Shown here piece by piece: positions 18,768 to 28,909 of a stretch of DNA of 64,000 nt. The stretch is from positions 1,488,001 through 1,552,000 of the forward strand of contig NZ_CP118259.1 of assembly GCF_013337045.2 (NCBI RefSeq), in the 5' to 3' direction. The stretch is from Agrobacterium vitis (lineage in GTDB: Bacteria > Pseudomonadota > Alphaproteobacteria > Rhizobiales > Rhizobiaceae). The translations under genes were made by a program, and so were the position numbers. The notes below the pieces were generated by a model. The model was given only the letters and a program-made list of their open reading frames with translations. It did not search any database and had not been told where the DNA came from. Position 1 is the stretch's first letter. The number at the start of each line of letters is the position of its first letter.

Positions 18768-19571
18768 ATGACCGCAGGCACAATCCGTACCGGCATCGGC
18801 GGTTGGACTTTCGAACCTTGGGAAGGCACGTTCTATCCTGAAAAGCTGCCGAAGAAGCGGCAGCTGGAACATGCAAGCCGCCAGCTCACGGCCATTGAAG
18901 TCAACGGCACCTATTATTCCAGCCAGAAGCCGGAGACCTTTGCCAAATGGGCCTCTGACGTGCCTGACGAGTTCGTCTTTTCGCTGAAAGCCAGCCGTTA
19001 TTGCACCAATCGCAAGATCCTGGCCGAGGCCGGTCCGTCTATTGAGAAGTTTCTGAACCAGGGTATCGCGGAACTTGGTCACCACCTTGGCCCTATCCTT
19101 TGGCAATTCATGGCAACGAAAAAGTTCGAACCTGAGGATTTCGAGGGGTTTCTGTCCCTCCTGCCGAAAACCCTTGATGGTTTGGCGCTGCGGCATGTGG
19201 TCGAGCCGCGCCATGCTTCGTTCCAGACGCCGGACTTTATCGCCATGCTGGAGCGTCATGGCGTCGCCGCAGTCTGTGCCGACCACCACGATTATCCGAT
19301 GTTTGCCGATGTCACAGCGGATTTCGTCTATGCCCGGCTGCAAAAGGGAACAGATGAGGTCAAGACCTGCTATCCTGAAGCTCAGGTGAAGGACTGGTCA
19401 AAGCGGTTTTCCGCCTATGCCGAAGGCGGTGTGCCGCAGGATTTGCCGTTGATCGCGCCGCAACGGATTGCGGATAAAAAGCCACGCGATGTCTTTGCGT
19501 TTTTCATCACGGGCGGCAAGGTCAATGCGCCGAATGGCGCTCAATTGCTTCAGAAAGCGCTATCGAGCTGA
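18768..19571 (+). CDS. DUF72 family protein (YecE-like)
   Basis: This 267-residue protein has the DUF72 pattern, a TIM-barrel-like family. Conserved strings include GIGGWTFEPWEGTFYP at the start, IEVNGTYYSSQKPETFAKWA, and FVFSLKASRY. The biochemical role is unknown; some relatives are associated with nucleic acid metabolism, but no reaction is proven. It starts 21 bases after uvrA and is followed within 7 bases by a GNAT gene, suggesting cotranscription. Confidence 0.9.
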   Translation: MTAGTIRTGIGGWTFEPWEGTFYPEKLPKKRQLEHASRQLTAIEVNGTYYSSQKPETFAKWASDVPDEFVFSLKASRYCTNRKILAEAGPSIEKFLNQGIAELGHHLGPILWQFMATKKFEPEDFEGFLSLLPKTLDGLALRHVVEPRHASFQTPDFIAMLERHGVAAVCADHHDYPMFADVTADFVYARLQKGTDEVKTCYPEAQVKDWSKRFSAYAEGGVPQDLPLIAPQRIADKKPRDVFAFFITGGKVNAPNGAQLLQKALSS

Positions 19572-19578
19572 GGTTCTG

Positions 19579-20118
19579 ATGATGAGAGCACCCATAGGCG
19601 ACCCTGCTGATACGATCCATATCGGTCCCGCGAAGAGGCAACATTTTTGCAGCTTGCGAAATGTGGAATTGGCCTCATTCGAAACCCTTCGGGCTGCTGG
19701 GGCCGTAACAGGCGACCCTGCTGCAAGTAGTGACGAGGAATTGCTGGTTTATCTCGATGCCGGTCTGCTTCTGGCTGCTTTCGATGGAGCGGAGAGTCCG
19801 GTCGGATATGCTGGTGGCTATGTTCGCGAGGGCTGGCTGCACATAGGAGAAGTGGATGTTCATCCGCAATGGCAGCGGCGGGGAATTGGGCGGCGACTGA
19901 TAAATGCTTTGCTTAACGAAGGACGGTCCAGACATCTCGTGGGTTCCACGCTGACAACAGATCGTTTTGCTCCTTTCAACGCGCCCTTTTATGCTTCTCT
20001 TGGGTTTCACGCCGTTGAGGGGGACGCCTGTCCCGCCCGGCTGAAAGGGATTCTTACCGCAGAAGTGTCGAAGGGCCTCAATCCACTTCGCCGTGTCGCC
20101 ATGATGCTGGTGTTTTAG
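19579..20118 (+). CDS. GNAT-family N-acetyltransferase
   Basis: This 179-residue protein carries the acetyl-CoA-binding GNAT core: the strand EVDVHPQWQRRGIGRRLINALL (motif A with Q/RxxGxG/A) and, further on, the FYASLGFHAVEG motif B region. The acceptor substrate is unknown. I chose the ATG at 19579 because the GAGG formed by the end of the DUF72 gene lies five bases upstream. Longer in-frame starts run inside that gene. Its stop overlaps the convergent nnrD stop by three bases. Confidence 0.85.
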   Translation: MMRAPIGDPADTIHIGPAKRQHFCSLRNVELASFETLRAAGAVTGDPAASSDEELLVYLDAGLLLAAFDGAESPVGYAGGYVREGWLHIGEVDVHPQWQRRGIGRRLINALLNEGRSRHLVGSTLTTDRFAPFNAPFYASLGFHAVEGDACPARLKGILTAEVSKGLNPLRRVAMMLVF

Positions 20119-21596
20119 CCTGGGCGAAAGGGCCGCACAGCCGCAGCGAGATCCTCCGCCGTCAATCCCTCGCCGAGCCTTGCGCCCGTTTCCGCATGCA
20201 GCCAGACACCTGCCGCTGCCGCCTCAAAGGCCGGAACGCCTTGCGCCAATAGTCCGCCGATGATCCCGGCCAACACATCGCCGGAACCGGCAGTGGCAAG
20301 CCAGGGCGGCGCATTTTCGTTGATCATCGCCCGGCCATCGGGGGCGGCAATCACTGTGTCAGCGCCTTTGTAGACCACGGCGGCATTGGCTTTTCTGGCA
20401 GCGGCCTGGGCCTTTTCGACTTTGCCCAACGTCTTGTCACCGACAATATCGGCAAACAAGCGAGCGAACTCGCCTTCATGCGGCGTCAGGACCAAGCGGG
20501 TTTCATCGCCGGAAAATGCATGGAACAGTTCGTCTGGTTGCTCCCTGAACGATGAAATACCGTCGGCATCGAGAACCAGCCTGCGTTTGGACAGCGAGAG
20601 GGTAAATGCCCGCGCCTTTTCGCCAATCCCGAAACCGGGTCCAAGCACAAAGGCGCTCATCCGCTGGTCGGTCAGATAGTCTTCAAGGTCGTCAAGATCA
20701 TCGACGGTCTTCACCATTACGGCTGTGGTCTGGGCGGCGTTGACAAGGACGGCACTGGCCGGTGAGGCCAGCGTCACCAGTCCCGCTCCGGCCTTCAATC
20801 CCGCGGTGGCGGACAGCCGGGCGGCGCCTGTTGCGCTGGCGCGACCGGAAAATACTGTGAGATGGCCTCGGGTGAATTTATGGCTGGCGCCGGAGACCTT
20901 TGGCAGGAGATGTTCCCATAAATCGGGATGATTAACGGCAACCTCGCCTCGATGTCGATCAACGATGCGACGCGGAATGCCAATGTCGTAGATCTCCACT
21001 GCGCCGCAGAGCGACCGTCCCGGCAGCAGCACATGTCCCGGTTTTCTTGCCATGAATGTCACCGTATGGATCGCCTGAAACGCCACCGGACGGGGCTGGC
21101 CCGTGCGACCATCGACACCAGAGGGCAGATCGACCGCCAGAACAGGAACACCGGCCTGGTTGACCCGCTCGATCAGCACCAACACCGGCGAAGGCAGGTC
21201 GCGCGCCAGACCAGCACCGAACAACGCATCCACTACCAGATCGCCCTCCTTGGGCTGATAGAGCGCCAGTGGTTCGACCTTGCCCTGGTAGTCGGCAAAG
21301 GCCAGGGCCGCATCTCCATTCAACTTCTCCGGTTCATCCAGGCAAAAGACCTGAACAGAAACGCCTGATACCCGCAGCGCCTGCGCGGCGATATAGCCGT
21401 CACCGCCATTATTTCCCGGCCCACACAGCACCGCCGCCCTCAGCGCCTGCGGGAAAAGCCGGAGCGCCGCTGCCGCCACGGCAGAACCGGCTTTGCGCAT
21501 CAACCCATAACTATCGATCCCTGAGTTGGCCGCATCGCGGTCCACCAGGGCCATGGAAGAGGGAGAAATCAGGTGATGAAAAGATGTTTGCATCAT
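20115..21596 (-). CDS. nnrD: Bifunctional NAD(P)H-hydrate epimerase and ADP-dependent dehydratase
   Basis: This is a 493-residue fusion that repairs hydrated NADH and NADPH. The N-terminal YjeF_N domain (about residues 1-215) epimerises the R and S hydrates, with motif GPGNNGGDGYIAAQ. The C-terminal ribokinase-like domain (about 230-490) dehydrates the S form using ADP, with TAGSGDVLAGIIGG near the end. Two adjacent ATG codons (21596 and 21593) could serve as start. The gene is divergent from glnB, a neighbourhood seen in other rhizobia, and convergent with the GNAT gene. Confidence 0.93.
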   Translation of the reverse strand: MMQTSFHHLISPSSMALVDRDAANSGIDSYGLMRKAGSAVAAAALRLFPQALRAAVLCGPGNNGGDGYIAAQALRVSGVSVQVFCLDEPEKLNGDAALAFADYQGKVEPLALYQPKEGDLVVDALFGAGLARDLPSPVLVLIERVNQAGVPVLAVDLPSGVDGRTGQPRPVAFQAIHTVTFMARKPGHVLLPGRSLCGAVEIYDIGIPRRIVDRHRGEVAVNHPDLWEHLLPKVSGASHKFTRGHLTVFSGRASATGAARLSATAGLKAGAGLVTLASPASAVLVNAAQTTAVMVKTVDDLDDLEDYLTDQRMSAFVLGPGFGIGEKARAFTLSLSKRRLVLDADGISSFREQPDELFHAFSGDETRLVLTPHEGEFARLFADIVGDKTLGKVEKAQAAARKANAAVVYKGADTVIAAPDGRAMINENAPPWLATAGSGDVLAGIIGGLLAQGVPAFEAAAAGVWLHAETGARLGEGLTAEDLAAAVRPFRPG

Positions 21597-22271
<675 letters not shown>

Positions 22272-22332
22272 ATGCGGCCCGGCTGAGGGAGGTCGGGTCT
22301 TATAATCGTCATCAAATCGAGGAACAAACCTA

Positions 22333-23742
22333 ATGACGACCGCACAGGATATTCTTAAACAAATCAAAGACAACGACGTAAAATTTGTCGATCTCAGGTT
22401 TACTGACCCAAAGGGCAAGTTGCAGCATGTCACCATGGACATCGTCTGTGTCGATGAAGACATGTTCGCCGATGGCGTGATGTTCGACGGCTCCTCCATC
22501 GCTGGCTGGAAGGCGATCAACGAATCCGACATGGTGCTGATGCCGGACGTGGAAACGGTGCATATGGACCCGTTCTTCGCCCAGTCGACCATGGTCATTC
22601 TCTGCGATATTCTCGATCCGGTTTCCGGTGAAGCCTATAACCGCGATCCGCGCGGCACGGCCAAGAAGGCGGAAGCCTATCTCAAGGCGTCGGGTATCGG
22701 CGACACGGCATTTTTTGGCCCGGAAGCTGAATTCTTCATTTTCGATGACGTGAAATACAAGGCCGATCCTTACAATACCGGCTTCAAGCTCGATTCCACC
22801 GAATTGCCGTCCAACGACGATACCGACTATGAAACCGGCAATCTCGGCCACCGTCCGCGCGTCAAGGGCGGCTATTTCCCGGTTCCGCCGATCGACAGCT
22901 GCCAGGACATGCGCTCGGAAATGCTGACGGTTCTGTCCGAAATGGGCGTGACCGTCGAAAAGCACCACCACGAAGTCGCCGCCGCCCAGCACGAGCTTGG
23001 CATCAAGTTCGATACGCTGGTGCGCAACGCCGACAAGATGCAGATCTATAAATATGTCGTGCATCAGGTTGCCAATGCCTATGGCAAGACCGCAACCTTC
23101 ATGCCGAAGCCGATCTTTGGCGACAATGGCTCGGGCATGCATGTGCATCAGTCGATCTGGAAGGATGGCAAGCCAACCTTCGCCGGTGATGAATATGCCG
23201 GTCTGTCGGAAAGCTGCCTCTACTACATCGGCGGCATCATCAAGCATGCCAAGGCACTGAATGCCTTCACCAACCCCTCGACCAACTCCTACAAGCGTTT
23301 GGTGCCTGGCTATGAAGCACCGGTTCTGCTGGCCTATTCCGCCCGCAACCGTTCTGCTTCCTGCCGCATTCCGTTCGGCTCCAATCCGAAGGCAAAGCGC
23401 GTCGAAGTTCGCTTCCCTGACCCGACCGCCAACCCCTATCTCGGGTTTGCCGCCATGTTGATGGCTGGTCTCGATGGCATCAAGAACAAGATCCATCCTG
23501 GCAAGGCCATGGACAAGGATCTCTATGACCTGCCGCCGAAGGAATTGAAGAAGATCCCGACGGTCTGCGCTAGCTTGCGCGAAGCGTTGGAAAGCCTCGA
23601 CAAGGATCGCAAGTTCCTGACCGCGGGCGGCGTCTTCGACGACGACCAGATCGACGCCTTCATCGACATCAAGATGCAGGAAGTCATGCGTTACGACATG
23701 ACACCTCATCCGGTGGAATACGACATGTACTACTCGGTCTGA
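22333..23742 (+). CDS. glnA: Glutamine synthetase type I
   Basis: This 469-residue GS-I joins ammonia to glutamate using ATP, as a dodecamer. The beta-grasp domain ([11 protein letters not shown]), the ATP-binding [16 protein letters not shown] region, and the glutamate-binding NRSASCRIP motif are all present. The adenylylation site lies in [10 protein letters not shown] near residue 397, so GlnE can switch it off. GAGGAA lies eight bases upstream of the start. It is downstream of glnB and is followed by a strong terminator. Confidence 0.97.
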   Translation: MTTAQDILKQIKDNDVKFVDLRFTDPKGKLQHVTMDIVCVDEDMFADGVMFDGSSIAGWKAINESDMVLMPDVETVHMDPFFAQSTMVILCDILDPVSGEAYNRDPRGTAKKAEAYLKASGIGDTAFFGPEAEFFIFDDVKYKADPYNTGFKLDSTELPSNDDTDYETGNLGHRPRVKGGYFPVPPIDSCQDMRSEMLTVLSEMGVTVEKHHHEVAAAQHELGIKFDTLVRNADKMQIYKYVVHQVANAYGKTATFMPKPIFGDNGSGMHVHQSIWKDGKPTFAGDEYAGLSESCLYYIGGIIKHAKALNAFTNPSTNSYKRLVPGYEAPVLLAYSARNRSASCRIPFGSNPKAKRVEVRFPDPTANPYLGFAAMLMAGLDGIKNKIHPGKAMDKDLYDLPPKELKKIPTVCASLREALESLDKDRKFLTAGGVFDDDQIDAFIDIKMQEVMRYDMTPHPVEYDMYYSV

Positions 23743-23757
23743 TCCGATCGACACCAA

Positions 23758-23786
23758 AGCCGGCAGCAACCCTGCCGGCTTTTTTT
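23758..23786 (+). terminator. Rho-independent terminator of glnBA
   Basis: A 9-bp GC-rich stem (AGCCGGCAG, 23758-23766, with 23772-23780) has loop CAACC and is followed immediately by seven T bases, 15 bases after the glnA stop. Confidence 0.93.
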
Positions 23787-23931
23787 ATTGCAGTATCATT
23801 GGTATTTTTTACGATTGCATATTTCGCTAAACCAGACGGCCATGCCTCAGCCGTTTTGTGACAAAACCATGTCGAGGCCCTTGATGTTCGTTGTCCCGTT
23901 TCCCAAATATTTGACGAAAGGAAACAAAGCC

Positions 23932-24261
23932 ATGAAACAACGCAACGCAAAGTTTGGAATCGGTGACATTGTTCGTCACAAGGTATTTCCGTTTCGCGGC
24001 GTCGTTTTCGACGTCGATCCGGAATTCGCCAATACGGAAGAATGGTGGAATGCGATCCCCGCAGAATTGCGGCCCAGCAAGGATCAGCCCTTCTATCACC
24101 TGCTGGCTGAAAATGCCGAGACGGAATACGTCGCCTATGTCTCCGAGCAAAATCTGGAGACAGACGAAAGCGGCGAACCGCTGCGCAATCCGCATATCAA
24201 CCAGATCTTCGTGGAAGAGCAGGCCGGTCATTACAAGCCGCGGATGAATTTGGCTCACTGA
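23932..24261 (+). CDS. hspQ: Heat-shock protein HspQ (hemimethylated-DNA-binding family)
   Basis: This 109-residue protein of the HspQ/YccV family has the conserved start KFGIGDIVRHKVFPFRGVV and the segment DQPFYHLLAENAET. HspQ acts as a specificity factor for Lon protease in enterobacteria, and was earlier described as binding hemimethylated origin DNA. The start at 23932 has AAAGGA nine bases upstream and fits the family length. An in-frame ATG at 23788 would add a non-conserved tail. A bidirectional terminator follows. Confidence 0.93.
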   Translation: MKQRNAKFGIGDIVRHKVFPFRGVVFDVDPEFANTEEWWNAIPAELRPSKDQPFYHLLAENAETEYVAYVSEQNLETDESGEPLRNPHINQIFVEEQAGHYKPRMNLAH

Positions 24262-24283
24262 GCGGCTGACATTATCTCCTATA

Positions 24284-24318
24284 AAAAAGCCCCGGTCGCT
24301 AAACGACCGGGGCTTTTT
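24284..24318. terminator. Bidirectional terminator between hspQ and the IalB-like gene
   Basis: A perfect 15-bp stem, AAAAAGCCCCGGTCG with its complement around loop CTAAA, gives a T-run on both strands and so can stop both convergent transcripts. Confidence 0.93.
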
Positions 24319-24341
24319 CAATGAAGCAAAGGAACAACCGA

Positions 24342-24974
24342 TTATTTGGTTTCCTTGGCGGCCTTCTGGGCGTCTTCCAGGGCCTTCTGCGATTCTTCGT
24401 TCTTCTTCTGCATGGCTTCTTCCAGCAGACGCTGGCGCTCCTGCGCCTGGGACTGAGTGATAGCCGGGCCATCGTAGGAACCGGTAAAGCCATCCAGCGA
24501 AATCTTGATCGGGTTTGGAACGCGGCGGAAGTTCATCGAAGTGAACACCACGTCATGGCCCTTCTTCAGGCTGGCAATCATTGCGTCCGTCAGCGGAATT
24601 TCAGCTGTGCAACGGTCCGGGAAGCATACGGCGTAATCGATCTTCTGGCCCTTGCCGCCGTCGATCTGCAAAACGACGCCCGGAGGAACGAGCCGTGCGG
24701 AAGGCACGGAAACCTGCATCAGCTTGCGGTTCATCTTGCCTTCGATGGAAATGATCGCCACGGCGATAATCATCTGGCGGTTCTGCGCGACCTGAATGTT
24801 CTGCACCGTGCAGATATCGTTGTCTTCCTGCTTGGCGCAGGTCTTGAACCAACCCTGCGGCGGCAAGCCGGCATCGCCAGCGGGCTGCTGGGCAAAGGAT
24901 GCGCCAGCAAAGCCAGTGGAGAGAACGAGAGCGGAGAGTGCCGCACGCGCGGTTTTGGCTGCTGTAAACGTCAT
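24342..24974 (-). CDS. Invasion-associated locus B (IalB) family protein
   Basis: This 210-residue exported protein has a signal peptide (residues 1-29, ending FAGASFAQQ). An IalB domain follows, with the family's paired cysteines (FKTCAKQEDNDICTVQN, CFPDRCTAEI), and then a charged C-terminal helix rich in Glu, Gln and Lys. IalB was described in Bartonella erythrocyte invasion. Homologues are widespread in rhizobia, where the role is not settled. AGGAGA lies upstream of the ATG. The gene ends at the shared terminator. Confidence 0.9.
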   Translation of the reverse strand: MTFTAAKTARAALSALVLSTGFAGASFAQQPAGDAGLPPQGWFKTCAKQEDNDICTVQNIQVAQNRQMIIAVAIISIEGKMNRKLMQVSVPSARLVPPGVVLQIDGGKGQKIDYAVCFPDRCTAEIPLTDAMIASLKKGHDVVFTSMNFRRVPNPIKISLDGFTGSYDGPAITQSQAQERQRLLEEAMQKKNEESQKALEDAQKAAKETK

Positions 24975-25324
24975 AACGAGATCCGTCTCCTGAAAACTTT
25001 TGTCGAACCGAAGTTCTCACCCGATTAGATCGGCCTATTCGTTCATCCCCTGGGTTTTAAATGAGGCAAATAGATGACCCGATGTGTGTGGTGATCCTGT
25101 TACAGCGCATCGCTGCGAATATCCAGTGCTTCTTTGGTGTTTGCGAAAGATGCGTCCAATTTATGGAACGAATGAGCGCACGCGCCATTTGTTTTACTGG
25201 ACAATTTCATCCATTCACTTACATGGCGCTTCCATAGCAGGAATTGTGCCATAGCGGTTGGCTTTCCGGCAGTTCGTGATAATTTGCCGCGAAATTAAAA
25301 ATACTGATCTCGAGAGGAAATGGT
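24975..25324. other. Intergenic region between ialB-like gene and solute-binding protein gene
   Basis: These 350 bases lie between divergent genes and hold no convincing reading frame or RNA gene. Promoters for both neighbours must lie here. I see no regulator motif strong enough to name. The last bases hold GAGAGGAAA, the ribosome site for the TTG start at 25325. Confidence 0.6.
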
Positions 25325-27145
25325 TTGCGGCGTCTTTTGTCGACCCTGCTGGTCCTGCCGTTCTGCGGCTTGTTTGCCGCATCGGCTACCTTGGCCGAGC
25401 CCGTCAATGCCATATCCATGTATGGCAAACCCGCCCTGTCCGCCGATTACAAGCACTTGCCTTACGTCAACCCTGACGTAAAGAAGGGCGGTCGGATCTC
25501 TTACGGCGTGGTTGGCACGTTCGACAGCTTCAACCCCTTTGTCATCAAGGGCATGCGCACAACGGCGCGCGGCATCTGGGACCCGGAATACGGCAACCTG
25601 TTTTATGAGACGCTGATGACGCGCTCGGCCGGTGAGCCCTACACGCTCTACGGTCTTCTGGCGCAAAGCGTCGAGTGGGATGATGCCCGCAGCTTCATCC
25701 AGTTCAACCTCAACCCAAAGGCCCGCTGGCACGATGGCCAGCCGGTGACGCCGGATGACGTGATTTTCACGTTCCAGATCCTCCAGCAGAAAGGCCGTTC
25801 GCCTTTCGACAAGCGGTTGAACGGCGTTGCCAAGATGGAAAAGATTGGCGAGCATAGCGTTCGCTTCACCTTCAACGACAAGGCCGACCGGGAAATTCCG
25901 CTGCTTCTGGCCTATGCAACGCCAATCCTGCCAAAGCATGCCATCGATCCTGATCGTTTCGAACAATCGTCGCTGAATGTGCCTGTTGGCTCCGGCCCCT
26001 ATAAGATCAAGGATATCCGCCCCGGCGAGCGGATTACCTATCAGCGCGATCCGAATTATTGGGGCAAGGATCTTCCCTCGAAGGTGGGCTTCGATAATTA
26101 CGATGAAGTCAGCGTAACCTATTTCTTGCAGGACAGCACGCTGTTCGAAGCCTTCAAGAAGGGTGAGATCGATCTTTACCCTGATGGTGATTCGGCGCAT
26201 TGGCTGCGGGCTTATAATTTCCCCGCAGCCGTGAATGGCGATGTTGTGCGCGAAACCTTTACCCCGCAAAAACCGACGGGCATGCTGGGATTCGTGTTCA
26301 ACACCCGCCGCCCGATCTTTGCCGATGTGAAGGTGCGCGAAGCGCTGACGCTCGCCTTCGACTTCGAGTGGGTCAACAAGAACATCTACGGCAACGCTTT
26401 CAAGCGAATCCAGAGTTACTGGCAGAATTCGCCGCTCGGCGCCTTTGGCCATGCCGCTGACGACCGCGAACTGGCAATCCTCGGCAATGCACGCAACACC
26501 ATTGCCCCGGAAATCCTGGCGGGTACCTATACCCTGCCGATTTCCGATGGTTCAGGCGCTGACCGTAATATTCTGCGCCAGGCCGTCGCGCTGCTCAGCC
26601 AGGCTGGCTATTCGATCAATGATGGTAAAATGGTCGATGCCCAGGGCAAGCCACTGTCCTTCGAGGTGATGACCCAGAATGTCGGCCAGGAGAAAATGGC
26701 GCTTGCCTATCAGCGCACCTTGCGGCTGATCGGCATCGGCATGACCATCCGCACGGTGGATGACGCGCAATATCAGGCGCGCTCCAACAGCTTCGATTAT
26801 GACATGGTCGTCATGGCCTATCCTTCGACGCTGACTCCCGGTATCGAACAATTCAACCGCTGGGGCTCCGTTGCCCGGGATCAGCAGAGCAGTTTCAATT
26901 ATGCCGGTGTGGCCAATCCGGATATCGACCGGGTGTTGAACACCATGGTCAATGCCAGAAGCCTGGAGGACTATCAGGCCAGCGTGCGGGCCCTCGATCG
27001 CCTTCTGGTGGCGGGGCATTATGTGGTGCCACTCTATTATAATGGCGAGCAATGGCTGGCGCGCTGGAAGCGCATCGCAAGGCCTGACCAAGTGCCGATG
27101 CTGGGCTATCAACTCCCCACGTGGTGGGACGCCAGGGCGCAATGA
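25325..27145 (+). CDS. ABC transporter substrate-binding protein, family 5 (YejA/oligopeptide-like)
   Basis: This 606-residue periplasmic protein has a signal peptide (residues 1-25, LLSTLLVLPFCGLFAASATLA). The SBP family 5 fold opens with GGRISYGVVGTFDSFNPF and continues with RWHDGQPVTPDDVIFTFQ. Members carry peptides, and the YejA subgroup carries microcin C-like peptides or muropeptides. The start is TTG, supported by GAGAGG seven bases upstream; the nearby ATG at 25320 is out of frame. No permease or ATPase gene is adjacent, so it is either an orphan or works with a transporter encoded elsewhere. Confidence 0.9.
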   Translation: MRRLLSTLLVLPFCGLFAASATLAEPVNAISMYGKPALSADYKHLPYVNPDVKKGGRISYGVVGTFDSFNPFVIKGMRTTARGIWDPEYGNLFYETLMTRSAGEPYTLYGLLAQSVEWDDARSFIQFNLNPKARWHDGQPVTPDDVIFTFQILQQKGRSPFDKRLNGVAKMEKIGEHSVRFTFNDKADREIPLLLAYATPILPKHAIDPDRFEQSSLNVPVGSGPYKIKDIRPGERITYQRDPNYWGKDLPSKVGFDNYDEVSVTYFLQDSTLFEAFKKGEIDLYPDGDSAHWLRAYNFPAAVNGDVVRETFTPQKPTGMLGFVFNTRRPIFADVKVREALTLAFDFEWVNKNIYGNAFKRIQSYWQNSPLGAFGHAADDRELAILGNARNTIAPEILAGTYTLPISDGSGADRNILRQAVALLSQAGYSINDGKMVDAQGKPLSFEVMTQNVGQEKMALAYQRTLRLIGIGMTIRTVDDAQYQARSNSFDYDMVVMAYPSTLTPGIEQFNRWGSVARDQQSSFNYAGVANPDIDRVLNTMVNARSLEDYQASVRALDRLLVAGHYVVPLYYNGEQWLARWKRIARPDQVPMLGYQLPTWWDARAQ

Positions 27146-27220
27146 ATTCAACCACCGTGCGCTGACTGCGCACGGATCTGCGGCGTGTCATCGCTGCCGC
27201 ATACCGATGGAGACCCTTTT

Positions 27221-27892
27221 ATGCAACGCATTACCATCGATCTCGTGTCCGATGTCGTCTGCCCGTGGTGCTATCTGGGCAAGGCCCGGCTGGACCTGGC
27301 CATTGCCGAGGTGCAGGACACTGTTAGTATCGACGTAAACTGGCGCCCTTACCGGCTTAATCCGGACTATCCGCCCGAAGGCGTTGATCAGCAAGCGGAA
27401 CTCACCAAGAAGTTTGGCGGCAAGGAAAACATGGACCGCAGCCTTCAGAAATTGGCCGAGCTTGGCCGCGAGGTTGGCATTGCCTTCAATTTCGATGCGG
27501 TCAAGATCGGTCCCAATACGCTGGATGCGCATCGACTGATCCATTGGGCCGGACTGGAGAGCCGTGAGGCGCAGAGTGCCGTGGTCTCTAGCCTGTTCAA
27601 GGCATTTTTTGAGGATGGTCGCAATATCGGCGACCACGCGGTCCTGCTGGATATCACCCAGGAGGCAGGGCTGGACCGCAAGGTGATGCAGGCCCTGCTG
27701 GCAGGCGATGCCGATAAGGACATGGTGATCGATGAAATCGACGCCGCGCAGAAAATGGGGGTCAATGGTGTGCCTTTCTTCATCATCGACCAGAAATATG
27801 CCGTGAGTGGCGCCCAGCCGACTGACATTCTGGCCAATGCCCTGCGCGACATCGCCGCTGAAAAGACAGTCGAACAGTCGAAACTGAATTGA
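27221..27892 (+). CDS. DsbA-family oxidoreductase, FrnE-like
   Basis: This 223-residue thioredoxin-fold protein has the active-site motif CPWC at residues 14-17 after the first strand (ITIDLVSDVV), the inserted helical domain, and the cis-proline loop GVNGVPFFIID. The FrnE subgroup is cytoplasmic and acts in disulfide or polyketide-type isomerase chemistry; the native substrate is unknown. I chose the ATG at 27221 because GGAG lies eight bases before it and there is no signal peptide. It is 75 bases after the solute-binding protein gene on the same strand. Confidence 0.92.
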   Translation: MQRITIDLVSDVVCPWCYLGKARLDLAIAEVQDTVSIDVNWRPYRLNPDYPPEGVDQQAELTKKFGGKENMDRSLQKLAELGREVGIAFNFDAVKIGPNTLDAHRLIHWAGLESREAQSAVVSSLFKAFFEDGRNIGDHAVLLDITQEAGLDRKVMQALLAGDADKDMVIDEIDAAQKMGVNGVPFFIIDQKYAVSGAQPTDILANALRDIAAEKTVEQSKLN

Positions 27893-27985
27893 CGCAACGC
27901 AATATCGGCCATACTCACGAGAGGCCCCCTGCCGGTGGAAAACGGATGACGGATTTCCCCGGCCAAACTCCAGGACGACCCGCTC

Positions 27986-28909
27986 GTGACCTCCGATACG
28001 ACACCTCGCGGCCTTGCGCTCGCTTTTGCGGCCTTTGCGGCCTTCGCCATCAGTGATGCATCGGTCAAACTTGTGGATGGCCGAATCAGTCCGTTCGAAT
28101 CAGCCTTCTTCGGATCGCTGTTCGGTCTGGCTGCCCTGCCCTTTCTACTGAAGCGCGGCGATGCGCTGACGGATGTGTTCAGGACCTCCAACCTGAAGCT
28201 CTGGCTGCTGCGCTTCTTCGCGTCAGGCACCAGTGCCATTGGTGCTGTGACCGCCTTCACCCATCTGTCGATGGCCGAGGCCTTCTGTCTGATTTTCCTT
28301 TTGCCCTGCTTCGTCACCATCATGTCGGTGGTGTTCCTCAAGGAACAGGTCGGCATCCGCCGCTGGAGCGCGGTCATCCTCGGATTTATCGGCGTGCTGG
28401 TGGTGCTGCGTCCCGGTTTCAGAGAACTATCGATCGGCCATCTCGGCGCCGTCATCGGCGGGTTGGGTGGGGCGATTTCCATCGTCGTCTACCGCGCCAT
28501 CGGCCCGCGTGAAAAATCCACGTCGCTCTACGGCGCTGGCGCCTTCGGCACCATCATCATTTCCGGCATCGCCATGCTGCCCGCCTTCTCCTGGCCGCAG
28601 GGAACGGACTGGCTGTTGCTGCTCAGCTACGGCCTGTTTGCGGCCCTGGCCACTGTGCTGATGATGCTGGCGACCCGCTTTGCTCCGGCCGCCGTGCTGG
28701 GGCCAGCACAATATAGCCAGATGCTCTGGGCCATTCTGTTTGGCTACCTGATCTTCGGCGACCATATCGACATGCCCATGCTGGTCGGCATCACCCTGAT
28801 TATCGGCTCCGGCCTGATTACCCTGATGCGGGAAAGAACCAAGGGCGTCCCCCTCCCACCCGCCGTCGCCTCCGGCCCGCAGGCCAGTCTGGCGGTGGAG
28901 GACGAGTAA
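27986..28909 (+). CDS. EamA/DMT-superfamily permease
   Basis: This 307-residue protein has about ten membrane segments in two EamA repeats. The first starts LALAFAAFAAFAISDASVKL and the second starts near residue 155 (LGAVIGGLGGAISIVVYRAI). DMT permeases export metabolites or drugs; no substrate can be named. The start codon is GTG with AGGA eleven bases upstream, so it is less certain than the frame. Its stop codon overlaps the next gene's ATG (TAATG). Confidence 0.88.
   Translation: MTSDTTPRGLALAFAAFAAFAISDASVKLVDGRISPFESAFFGSLFGLAALPFLLKRGDALTDVFRTSNLKLWLLRFFASGTSAIGAVTAFTHLSMAEAFCLIFLLPCFVTIMSVVFLKEQVGIRRWSAVILGFIGVLVVLRPGFRELSIGHLGAVIGGLGGAISIVVYRAIGPREKSTSLYGAGAFGTIIISGIAMLPAFSWPQGTDWLLLLSYGLFAALATVLMMLATRFAPAAVLGPAQYSQMLWAILFGYLIFGDHIDMPMLVGITLIIGSGLITLMRERTKGVPLPPAVASGPQASLAVEDE

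Noticed and set aside
22330..23769. Long open frame antisense to glnA
   Set aside because: It mirrors almost the full glnA gene and carries no domain, so it is a coding shadow.
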